Part shown: positions 45,677 through 53,068 of the stretch, one piece after another
Position numbering within the stretch: the first letter of the stretch is position 1
Layout: each line of letters starts with the position of its first letter
Origin: Oligoflexia bacterium
GTDB lineage: Bacteria; Bdellovibrionota; UBA1018
Assembly (NCBI GenBank): GCA_031292385.1
Contig: JARLHE010000037.1
Location: 1-64,000, forward strand
Direction: 5' to 3'
DNA: 64,000 nucleotides
Translations under genes and position numbers: made by a program
Notes under the pieces: model-generated
What the model was told of the DNA's origin: nothing
Database searches by the model: none
What the model saw: only the letters and a program-made list of their open reading frames with translations

Positions 45677-46810
45677 TTACACACTCATTCCGTCGATTTT
45701 CTGATAAAGTTTCCGGAACAGGCAGGTGTCCATCTTGGGCCGCTTATCGTAATCGTGCAGCAGGAAGCACCCGAGCCCGCAGTTATCGAAGTACTCGCAT
45801 TGCAGGCATCCCATGTTCTCCACGAAGCGCCCCTGCATGTTCCCGTTGTCGAAGTTATAGGGCGTTCCGCCGAAATCGCCGAGCGTGCGCTTGTCGACCA
45901 GAATGCGGCAACGGCCCACCGTCCCGTCCGGCTGCACGATTTGATCGGCCCGGCAGGACATTTTTTGGGGTCTTAGGTCGAACATGTCCTGAACCGGGCC
46001 GCTTTTCGGGAAATGCTCGATGAGCCAGCTGAAGGCTTCGAAAAGCTCTTGGTCGGACGGGCTGTAGCTTTCGGCGTTGTGTTGGGGCGAGAAATAATCG
46101 AAGTAGCAATAGAGCCCTCGATTATAAAGGCTTTTGAGATAGTCGATGGTCGCGCTTTCTTCCGACCTTTTGCCGAGCATGATCTCGACATTTGGCTTCG
46201 TGAGCACGGTCGAGATCATCTTGATCGAGGGGAAGAACGTTTCCAGGTTTCTTTTGAAGACCTCGAGCGTCGCTTTGTTGAATCGGCCGGAAAAGTCGTA
46301 GCTCACGCAGATCGGGACCTCGTGGCCGTGGCGCTTGAGCTGTTCCAGTAGATTCGTTACGCGCTCGGTTTTTGAAAAGATCAGGTTCGTCACGAAGTGA
46401 AAATGCGCGTATTTCCCTCGTGCACGGATTCCTTCGGATACTTTGATCACGAATTCGAAGTATTTTTCGAAGACCTCGTCGGGCACTTCGTCCATGAACA
46501 GCTCGCCGCCCATCATATTTACCTGATAGCCGAGGTACTGCGAGCCCAGCCGGTCGACCTGCTTCAGCAGGCTATGTACCTTGCCTAAGATCCCGTCGAT
46601 CCCCGTCCAATCGTCGTGCTTTTGGTAGCAGAACCCGCACTGCAGGTTGCATCTTTCGAAGAAATTGATGAAAAACTCGCCCTCGTCGTTCATCTTCCGG
46701 CGCAAAGCGACTTCGGCGAACGAGCGGAAGCCGAGCTCCCGCTCATCGGGCTTCTTTTCATCCGTCCATCTTCGAGCGCTGAAATCATCGGGTCGGGTTC
46801 GTTTCGTCAT
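45677..46810 (-). CDS. Radical SAM/SPASM-like protein, paired with its neighbour
   Basis: The 377-residue protein has C54-x3-C58-x2-C61 in RCNLQCGFCYQ, MMGGELF near 90 and C-terminal GCLQCEYFDNCGLGC followed by DTC. An N-terminal segment of about 45 residues rich in charged residues precedes the core and could bind a peptide. Its ATG overlaps the previous stop, and three bases separate it from its paralogue downstream. Confidence 0.8.
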   Translation of the reverse strand: MTKRTRPDDFSARRWTDEKKPDERELGFRSFAEVALRRKMNDEGEFFINFFERCNLQCGFCYQKHDDWTGIDGILGKVHSLLKQVDRLGSQYLGYQVNMMGGELFMDEVPDEVFEKYFEFVIKVSEGIRARGKYAHFHFVTNLIFSKTERVTNLLEQLKRHGHEVPICVSYDFSGRFNKATLEVFKRNLETFFPSIKMISTVLTKPNVEIMLGKRSEESATIDYLKSLYNRGLYCYFDYFSPQHNAESYSPSDQELFEAFSWLIEHFPKSGPVQDMFDLRPQKMSCRADQIVQPDGTVGRCRILVDKRTLGDFGGTPYNFDNGNMQGRFVENMGCLQCEYFDNCGLGCFLLHDYDKRPKMDTCLFRKLYQKIDGMSV

Positions 46811-47547
46811 GAATCCATCCAGATCAGTTGCTTCAACACGTCATTTCGCCGCAGGCGATAGCAGTTATAGAAATAGGAGATCAAAAAAGGATTCACATCG
46901 CGGATTCGGTGAAAAATCTCCGAGCCTTGCGGAATCGCCATATCCAGGTCCAGGAGCTCCTGCAGGCCCATTTGCGGCCGGCTCGCGTAGTTCAGCTGAA
47001 ACCGGACGACGGGATTATGTCCGCTCGGGTCGCGCAGCCAGCCGATTTCGAAGAAGTAGCGATGTTTGAGCTTGAGGAGCTCGATCTTTTGGCCTGGGTC
47101 CACGGAGCTTTGCCAGGAAGGGTTCAGCGTCCAAACCCATTCGGGATCGATCACCTGCATCCTCACGTCGGGGGTGTCGACGTTTCCGTTCAGGAAGACG
47201 TTCTGCAAGTAGATGCGCCGAAGCTCCTGAAGCTCGTCCTCGATCATGGTTTGATCCAGGACGTTTTTGATGTGCGTCTCGAAGGCCTCGCGACCGGGCC
47301 ACCGCGGGTCGGCCAAAAAGCTTGAAAGCTGGAACTCCAGACGCGGCTCGGCGGGAATTTTGATGCCGGAGATCGGGGTTTCCCAATAGTCGTCAAACGC
47401 GGCTTGGCTGTCGAGCGCGGGTAGGTGCTCATTGAGCAGGTAAAGCCGGTACTGTTGGTTCAAGCAGGCGAGGTGGTAGGCCGTCGATTTTGATAAGCCC
47501 GGAAAGCCGGTTTTTAGGCTTTGAACGAATGCCTGATCAAACTTCAA
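46807..47547 (-). CDS. Unrecognised 246-residue protein
   Basis: The protein is soluble with no signal peptide or cysteine cluster. It has aromatic-rich blocks such as DPEWVWTLNPSW (about 124-135) and HRYFFEIGWLRDPSG. It overlaps its upstream neighbour by 11 bases and the downstream radical SAM gene by four, so it is a full member of the precursor operon. It might deliver the peptide to the enzymes or be a catalytic component of a new type; neither can be read from the sequence. Confidence 0.65.
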   Translation of the reverse strand: MKFDQAFVQSLKTGFPGLSKSTAYHLACLNQQYRLYLLNEHLPALDSQAAFDDYWETPISGIKIPAEPRLEFQLSSFLADPRWPGREAFETHIKNVLDQTMIEDELQELRRIYLQNVFLNGNVDTPDVRMQVIDPEWVWTLNPSWQSSVDPGQKIELLKLKHRYFFEIGWLRDPSGHNPVVRFQLNYASRPQMGLQELLDLDMAIPQGSEIFHRIRDVNPFLISYFYNCYRLRRNDVLKQLIWMDS

Positions 47548-48289
47548 GCCGCAAATCCTCTGGCCTGACTCGTTTTTCCATCAGGGCGACGAGCATTCCG
47601 AGCAGGCTGTTATTGGGATTGTAGAAAAAGTGGAAAAGATTCTTTCCGCGGAACATCTGCTCCCAGAACTGCCGCTTGAAAAAAGCCGGGGCGGATTTCG
47701 GAGCGGTCGAAAAATACGACTCGAAGAAGCCCGGGACGTAAAACAAGTCGACCACGTTCTGTCCGACGAAAAAAGGATCGTCGATGACCTCGGCCCCCTC
47801 TTGAGGGGCCTCTCCGAAAGCGCTGCGGTAGGCCTGGGTCGTGGTGATCGCGTAGAGCGGAAGGCTGTCGCAGAAGCGCTGCCAATTGCCGATCAAAGCC
47901 GGGTTTTTTTCGATGAACAGTTTGAGCTCTTCTTTGTTGAAAATAGTCGATTTGAACTCCAGGTCCGTTCGGTCCTGCTTCGAGAGAATCAGGGCGTCGG
48001 CTACCGAGAGCGTGAAGCTCGGCACGGAGAACATGTTTCGGCTCTCCATATAGCACTTCAACATCTCGAATTTTTCGTCGAGCGAAACATCGGGCGTAAA
48101 GCGAATCTCGCAAGGAATGTCGAGATTGGACAGGTAAATCAGCAACGACTTTCCTTTGAGCTGGCTCTCGGCGTAATTGATGACGAAAATCTTGGACTTA
48201 TCGAGAAAAAATTCTCGCATCACGTCCATTGAAAATGGCGCCATGACTTCCCGGACTTTGGAAGGATCGGTTTTCGATAAATCGAACAT
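47537..48289 (-). CDS. Unrecognised 250-residue protein next to the peptide gene
   Basis: The gene starts three bases after the candidate precursor stop. The product is soluble, mixed alpha/beta in character (MDVMREFFLDKSKIFVINYAES early on) and lacks motifs I know. Position immediately after the peptide suggests a leader-binding, chaperone or immunity role, but this is position-based inference only. It is not a radical SAM or oxygenase by motif. Confidence 0.65.
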   Translation of the reverse strand: MFDLSKTDPSKVREVMAPFSMDVMREFFLDKSKIFVINYAESQLKGKSLLIYLSNLDIPCEIRFTPDVSLDEKFEMLKCYMESRNMFSVPSFTLSVADALILSKQDRTDLEFKSTIFNKEELKLFIEKNPALIGNWQRFCDSLPLYAITTTQAYRSAFGEAPQEGAEVIDDPFFVGQNVVDLFYVPGFFESYFSTAPKSAPAFFKRQFWEQMFRGKNLFHFFYNPNNSLLGMLVALMEKRVRPEDLRLEV

Positions 48290-48292
48290 ATC

Positions 48293-48607
48293 TTATCTCC
48301 TCGACCGGCTCTTGGGAGGCGGAGTGTAGCAATTCGAATGGCAGATGAAATTTGAGTTGCAAACGAAACCCGTTATTGCCGCCGGGGCGTCGTTTTGCTC
48401 CGGCAGGCGGACTAGAGGTGAAAGGGGCGAGCCGCCCTGATGCGCCTGTCCCGCATAAGCCGCGAAGATCGCCGCAAAGCGATGTGCTGCCTTCAAAGAT
48501 TCTTGGGGAATATTGATCTCGTCCGCAACCGGCGCTTTCGCGCCACCGGTCAAATCGCTTACCAGTGTTTGCCACGGCGTAAGCTGATTCCTCTCTGGCT
48601 CGTTCAT
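48293..48607 (-). CDS. Candidate RiPP precursor peptide, 104 residues, Cys-rich tail
   Basis: The first 79 residues are a soluble, mildly amphipathic leader with no cysteine. The tail from G80 reads FVCNSNFICHSNCYTPPP and then KSRSRR, with all three cysteines at 83, 89 and 93 and two near-repeats of (V/I)-C-(N/H)-S-N. A good ribosome-binding site (AAGGA) lies about eight bases before ATG 48607. The gene follows the SPASM radical SAM gene by 15 bases and precedes two orphan genes and eight more radical SAM genes. Small, odd C-terminal tail and this context are the marks of a ribosomal peptide modified after translation. No homologue is known to me. Confidence 0.65.
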   Translation of the reverse strand: MNEPERNQLTPWQTLVSDLTGGAKAPVADEINIPQESLKAAHRFAAIFAAYAGQAHQGGSPLSPLVRLPEQNDAPAAITGFVCNSNFICHSNCYTPPPKSRSRR

Positions 48608-48622
48608 ACGGACTTTCCTTTT

Positions 48623-49738
48623 CTACTCGGTTCCAAAAAAATCACTTAGAACAGTTTTATATTCGTCGATATTTCTCTGTTCTTTGAGGTAGGTCATCAG
48701 CTTTTTAGGCGCGGCACAGATGTCTCCCTGCCATGCCAGCTGATTGCAGTCTCCGTTACAGACGTCGTAGACGGGGCAAGTGTAGCAAATCGGATTTCGA
48801 TTGGATTCGCATTGGATGTTTTTGATGCGCCCCGGGGAAAAAAGCAATTTGTGAATGCTGTCATCCAAAGTTCCGAAATGGTTATCGGGCGCGTGATTGG
48901 GGCAGCCGCCGATCGTACCGTCGGCATTGATGGTAAAGATCTTCTGCTCGCAGGCGCGGCAACGGCAGCCGCTATGCGTCGAATAAGTCAGGGAAGTCAA
49001 AATACTGTTCAAAAACAGGTTCTGCGGTCCCCATTCCCAAACCTTGTATTCAACCGTCTGCTGGTACATCCGGAAAAACCACTCATCCAGCTCCTGATTT
49101 GACGGCGTGATTGCGGGATTTAGCCGGGCATTTCCATTTGGAGTGATGCGCTCCAGGTGTAAATACGATGCGCCGACCTCCGCTGCCTTCCGAATGAGCT
49201 CAATGGGTTCGTTTTTGATGATGTCGCGGCCCAGGCTCACCATCATCGTCACGGTGAAGCCGAGCTCTTGGGTGAGCGTTTTTACGTTCTTGGTCCAAAG
49301 CTCTTCTTGCTTGGGGTTAGCAAAACGAATCCCGCGATCCCAGCTGGTGGCGATGTTTTTCTGGAAGCACTCGGTCATGAAATCGATCTTTTCTTGATCC
49401 AAGTTGTATACGAGATTTGTTGTGGTGCTCCAGGTGAGATTGGGCCAGAGGTCTTTGGTGTAAGTCCAAACCTCTCTCATCTTGGAAACCGGCGCCAGAA
49501 AGGGCTCGCCGCCATGAAAAACAATCTGGGCCTGCCGGAAGTGCGGGATCGCCGATTTCAGGCGGTGAAGCCAGTCGATGGTCTTAGTCGTGTCAAAAAT
49601 GTTCTTCTTGCCGGATGATCCGCTCGTGAAGCAATGAGCGCAGTTCAGCTGACAAGTGTCCGTTGTTTTCAGGTAGATCATCAGATCCGTCATCGGAGAG
49701 CGGGAATATGGAACTGATGGGTTCGACTGAGCGCTCAT
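48623..49738 (-). CDS. Radical SAM/SPASM maturase next to the candidate precursor
   Basis: The 371-residue protein has C29-x3-C33-x2-C36 in TCQLNCAHCFT, GGEP in VFHGGEPFL, and a SPASM domain: CRCRAC, GGCPNHAPD and CYTCPVYDVCNGDC. This pattern is typical of enzymes that modify ribosomal peptides. It is the first gene of the twelve-gene operon, divergent from the aminoacyl-tRNA-synthetase-like gene. I chose ATG 49738; the frame stays open upstream to 50548 but that part lies opposite the divergent gene and is not conserved-looking. Confidence 0.85.
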   Translation of the reverse strand: MSAQSNPSVPYSRSPMTDLMIYLKTTDTCQLNCAHCFTSGSSGKKNIFDTTKTIDWLHRLKSAIPHFRQAQIVFHGGEPFLAPVSKMREVWTYTKDLWPNLTWSTTTNLVYNLDQEKIDFMTECFQKNIATSWDRGIRFANPKQEELWTKNVKTLTQELGFTVTMMVSLGRDIIKNEPIELIRKAAEVGASYLHLERITPNGNARLNPAITPSNQELDEWFFRMYQQTVEYKVWEWGPQNLFLNSILTSLTYSTHSGCRCRACEQKIFTINADGTIGGCPNHAPDNHFGTLDDSIHKLLFSPGRIKNIQCESNRNPICYTCPVYDVCNGDCNQLAWQGDICAAPKKLMTYLKEQRNIDEYKTVLSDFFGTE

Positions 49739-49767
49739 ATGTATGATTTTTCCGTGAAAAAAACATA

Positions 49768-49804
49768 TATCCAATGATTGCCCATAGCAAGATTTTCTTG
49801 GATA
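49768..49804. promoter_or_regulatory. Spaced inverted repeat in the divergent control region
   Basis: TATCCAA at 49768-49774 and TTGGATA at 49798-49804 are perfect inverted copies 23 bases apart, in the AT-rich 90-base gap between the precursor operon and the synthetase-like operon. Centre-to-centre spacing is 30 bases, about three helical turns, so a dimeric regulator could bind both halves on one face and control both directions. Confidence 0.4.
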
Positions 49805-49828
49805 CTCGCTTTTAAGGGGACAATTTTC

Positions 49829-50614
49829 ATGAGCCTGACAGAGACGCGGCGGGATTCGATCATCCATTCGACGAAATCGGCGGGAAACAACCCTCCCGTT
49901 TATTTTTGGCCAGAGGGAAGTACGCTTCCCGTCTATTTTTGGAATGAAGAAGATCTGGAGATCCGCGAAAAAATTATCGCGCATATCACGGCCGAGACGC
50001 GCGCGTTGATCCAAGGCCTTCATTCGAGAATGAAAATTCGTCGAATCGAGTATCCGTCGATCGTGCCTTTTTCGGACCTGCGCGACCGGCCCCACGAGGC
50101 GTGGCGCCTTGCTGGAACCGATCTGGCCTTGAGCACGGGTGAAGGCGAGGGCGGTTGCGTCCCGTTTCTGCGGGAAGTGATGAAAGAATGGACGCCGGAA
50201 ACGCTTCCGGTTTCTTATCAATATCAGAGTAAAAACTTCCGGTCGGAAAACCCGCGCTATACGGGGCCGTTTCGCTCGCTCGAGTTCTGGCAGCTCGATT
50301 GGGATTGTTACTGGGTGGCCGATCAAGTTCGATTCGCTCCCGAGGAAACCCAGGTTTTTTCCACAATTCTTGAGCCCATCATCGGACCGACTTACATGAA
50401 GCCGGAGCCGGAGCAGACGAAGGATGGGGCCTGGAGGCTCAACTTCGACATCCTCTCCGATGTGACGGATCCCGCCGTGGAAGTGGCTGGATACAGTACG
50501 CGCAGCCAGCAGCCTCCTTTCGTCGAGTGGAAGGGGCCAGAGCTTCACGGTTTCAACATCAGTTATGGGATCGACCGCCTGGTGACCGCTTATAAGCTTC
50601 TGAATCGTCGATGA
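49829..50614 (+). CDS. Stand-alone class II aminoacyl-tRNA-synthetase-like protein
   Basis: The 261-residue protein has a class II motif 2-like segment, KNFRSENPRYTGPFR at about 135-149 followed by SLEFWQLD, and a motif 3-like GFNISYGIDRL (241-251), with R138, E140 and R250 in place to bind ATP. The motif 2 form resembles glycyl/prolyl-type synthetases. At this length there is no room for an anticodon-binding domain. Such paralogues can load amino acids on carrier proteins or peptides. The ATG at 49829 has GGGG about nine bases before it. The stop overlaps the next radical SAM gene as ATGA. Confidence 0.65.
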   Translation: MSLTETRRDSIIHSTKSAGNNPPVYFWPEGSTLPVYFWNEEDLEIREKIIAHITAETRALIQGLHSRMKIRRIEYPSIVPFSDLRDRPHEAWRLAGTDLALSTGEGEGGCVPFLREVMKEWTPETLPVSYQYQSKNFRSENPRYTGPFRSLEFWQLDWDCYWVADQVRFAPEETQVFSTILEPIIGPTYMKPEPEQTKDGAWRLNFDILSDVTDPAVEVAGYSTRSQQPPFVEWKGPELHGFNISYGIDRLVTAYKLLNRR

Positions 50615-51681
50615 ATTACGAAACCCAGGGCGTTCGAATCGTTATCGACTGTTTGCGCGATTGCGACTGGAAATGCCCAGGATGCTTCGTCGAGCGCTCG
50701 ATGAAAAAAGAGTTCGACGCTCATGACAAGATCATCTCGCTTTACGAAGAATGCAAAGCGCGGGGAACGGTCGAGCCCTATTCGTTGACGATCGGTCCCA
50801 CCGATGTCTTCGCTTCGACCAATAAAATCGCGTTTTTCGGCAATCCGAAAACACGCAAGATGTGCGGCTATGTTCCCGACCTGGCGATGACCACGACGCT
50901 CCTGGGCGAGGACGGGCGGTACGACGAGCTTTTGGAGATTTTGGACGATTACACGAACAAGCTCGTACTCGTGGTTCCTTTGAATCACCGTCAGATGCGG
51001 AATTCCAAATACGTCGAGGTCCTGCTGAAGCGGGGCGAGTACATCCGCAAAAGAACCCGCAGGGCGGTTTATTTCGATCCAATCTTCAATATCACGGATA
51101 ATAAAGAGTTCATGGATCTGGATGTCGACTATTGCATCAAGTTCCTCGACCGACTCCAGCCGAACGCCGACGTGGAGTTCGCTTTCGGTTTTACCCGGCA
51201 AACCGGCGTCAATAACCGCCTCGTCGCGGAACATCTGCAGGCTTTCGCGCGTTTCATCGACTCGAACCATCGTCAAGGAATCATGTTCCCGCAGTTCAGC
51301 GAGGCGACCCTGAAGCGGGACTGGAAGAACATTTATCTTTCGCTGCTTTGGCGCGAAGGCGAGTGGCATTGGTTGTCGATGATGTACGCCGATTTCCTGA
51401 TCAACTACGCCGAGACGACGAAAATCCAGTTCAACAACCTGGATGATCTCCAGAATATCTTCCTGCAGAAGGTGAATAGCCAGTACTCGCTCCAGCAGGA
51501 ATGCAATGAATGCGAGTTTTTCAAAAACTGCTCATGGAGCTTGATTCCCGCCTTCATGGACGTGTTAGGCGAAAAAAATTGCATCATTCCCCGCGAGCCC
51601 TACGTCGATTTCGTGAGGTATCACAAGTCGGCCTCGGCGATCGGCTTGTACGCCAAATCCGGCGAGCCGTTCTGGGATTGA
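50611..51681 (+). CDS. Radical SAM protein, GPTD family member 7
   Basis: The 356-residue protein has C18-x3-C22-x2-C25 in DCDWKCPGCFV, GPTD at 62-65 continued as VFAST, and ECNECEFFKNC with the fourth cysteine 16 residues on in NCIIP. It is most like member 5. It is translationally coupled to the synthetase-like gene (ATGA overlap), making a two-gene unit in which an amino-acid-activating protein and a radical enzyme are made together. Confidence 0.82.
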   Translation: MNYETQGVRIVIDCLRDCDWKCPGCFVERSMKKEFDAHDKIISLYEECKARGTVEPYSLTIGPTDVFASTNKIAFFGNPKTRKMCGYVPDLAMTTTLLGEDGRYDELLEILDDYTNKLVLVVPLNHRQMRNSKYVEVLLKRGEYIRKRTRRAVYFDPIFNITDNKEFMDLDVDYCIKFLDRLQPNADVEFAFGFTRQTGVNNRLVAEHLQAFARFIDSNHRQGIMFPQFSEATLKRDWKNIYLSLLWREGEWHWLSMMYADFLINYAETTKIQFNNLDDLQNIFLQKVNSQYSLQQECNECEFFKNCSWSLIPAFMDVLGEKNCIIPREPYVDFVRYHKSASAIGLYAKSGEPFWD

Positions 51682-51693
51682 GAGCGAGTCCGC

Positions 51694-52026
51694 CTATTTG
51701 TGGGGCCCGAAAGCGATGATGGCCATTCCCGCAAGCGTGACCGCCGCGCCGGCGACATCCCAGCGATCGGGAATTTGTTTTTCGACCAGCCAAAGCCAAA
51801 GCACCGCGGTCGCCACGTAGACGCCGCCGTAAGCTGCGTAGGTCCTTCCGGCTCCGGTCGGATGCAGCGTCAGAAGCCACGAAAATATCGCCAAGCTCAA
51901 GGCCGCCGGCGCGAGCAGCCAGGCGGACCCGCTTTTTCTCAACCAGAGATAGGGAAGAAAGCATCCGAGGATCTCGGCGCAAGCGGTTATCAAATAAATG
52001 CCGAAGGTTCGGGCAATGGGGGTCAT
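51694..52026 (-). CDS. ynfA: YnfA-family small membrane protein
   Basis: The 110-residue protein has four predicted membrane segments and the YnfA/UPF0060 pattern: [14 protein letters not shown] near 17-30, [23 protein letters not shown] in the middle and an ending [13 protein letters not shown]. The family is related to small multidrug transporters; its function is not firm. Its ATG overlaps the stop of the hydroxylase-like gene, so both are in one transcript with the ABC permease. Confidence 0.9.
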   Translation of the reverse strand: MTPIARTFGIYLITACAEILGCFLPYLWLRKSGSAWLLAPAALSLAIFSWLLTLHPTGAGRTYAAYGGVYVATAVLWLWLVEKQIPDRWDVAGAAVTLAGMAIIAFGPHK

Positions 52027-53060
52027 TTCGATTCTTTTTTCACGGACGCGGCTTTAAAGCGACTCGAAAATATGGAAATCGACCGCGAAAACGGGGAGAG
52101 TAGCGCGGAAATGACGTTTTGATACCTGGCCGAGTCGTCCGAAATGCCGAGCTTGAAGCGGCCGCCGCTCGCTTTCACGTCGGTTCCCGATAAGTAAGTG
52201 CCGAAAACATGGTCCCAGAGCGCGATATTATCGCCTAAATTGCGGTTGTGATGGGCCGGGTCGGCGGAGTGGTGGATCCAATGCGCCCTGGGTGAAATCA
52301 CCGCGAGTCCCAGCCAGCCCCAACCGCTTCGGCACTGGGAATGTTGCAGATGCCCGTGGACGAAGCGAAGCGCCATGACGACGAAAATCGAGCCCATTGA
52401 AAGCCCAAGGAGCGCGAGCAACGCGACCCGAATGGAATCTTGAACGACGTTCAAGAGCGGGTGTTCCCGGTAGGCATTGAGAATCGTCATTTCCTCGGCC
52501 GTGTGATGGACCTTATGGAACTCCCAAAATTCAGGAACGTTATGCGATAGCCAATGAGTCCAGTACTCGATGAAAGTCGTGGCGAAGTACGAGACGATGG
52601 CTAAGGTCCAGGGGCCGAGAGCGTGCTCGAAATAGGTCAGTTTCCAGGCTTGAATCCATCGGTTGCTTGCGATCCAGTAGGTGATGGTGCCGAGCCTCAA
52701 TACGGAAGACGAGGCGCTGTACAACCAGAACCAGATATCGGTTTCCGCGCTGGGCGAGCCCTTGATGAGCCGACCGAAGCTGGTTTCGCGATATTCCCGT
52801 TTCTTCAGGAAACGGAGCCAGGCGCCTTCTCCCAGCAGGAGCAAAATCGGGGAGGCCATCAGGACATCGAAAAGCGCCCAGCCGAAGGTCGGAGAAAATG
52901 GGGCTTTTCCGGGCCACTGGCTGATGATCCACTTCACATGGAGATTATTGAAAAAGAAATAGACGAGCGCGAAAAGAAGAAGTCCCGTCGCCAACGCGTG
53001 GCGCGCTCTGTGGGTTATGCTTTGGTTTTCGGGCAAAACCGCCAAAGTCGGCAAGAGCAC
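52023..53060 (-). CDS. Fatty acid hydroxylase/sterol desaturase-superfamily membrane protein
   Basis: The protein of about 345 residues has several membrane segments and the histidine boxes of the di-iron family: HWLSHN, HKVHH, and [15 protein letters not shown]. It should hydroxylate or desaturate a lipid chain in the membrane. AAGGAGG at 53064-53070 precedes GTG 53060 (close) and TTG 53054 (better spacing); I list the first. The frame stays open upstream over the permease gene, but that part is a shadow. A link to the sphingolipid-like genes at 8969-11389 is possible but not shown. Confidence 0.82.
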   Translation of the reverse strand: MLLPTLAVLPENQSITHRARHALATGLLLFALVYFFFNNLHVKWIISQWPGKAPFSPTFGWALFDVLMASPILLLLGEGAWLRFLKKREYRETSFGRLIKGSPSAETDIWFWLYSASSSVLRLGTITYWIASNRWIQAWKLTYFEHALGPWTLAIVSYFATTFIEYWTHWLSHNVPEFWEFHKVHHTAEEMTILNAYREHPLLNVVQDSIRVALLALLGLSMGSIFVVMALRFVHGHLQHSQCRSGWGWLGLAVISPRAHWIHHSADPAHHNRNLGDNIALWDHVFGTYLSGTDVKASGGRFKLGISDDSARYQNVISALLSPFSRSISIFSSRFKAASVKKESK

Positions 53061-53068
53061 CGTCCTCC

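Noticed and set aside
48293..48607. Sulphatase-type C-x-P-x-R motif in the candidate precursor, suggesting formylglycine formation
   Set aside because: The residues after the last cysteine are Y-T-P-P-P, so the spacing does not fit.
49739..50548. Long N-terminal extension of the SPASM radical SAM protein
   Set aside because: The frame is open but lies opposite the synthetase-like gene; its sequence is low-complexity and Arg-rich, and the real protein starts at the ATG at 49738 or slightly later.
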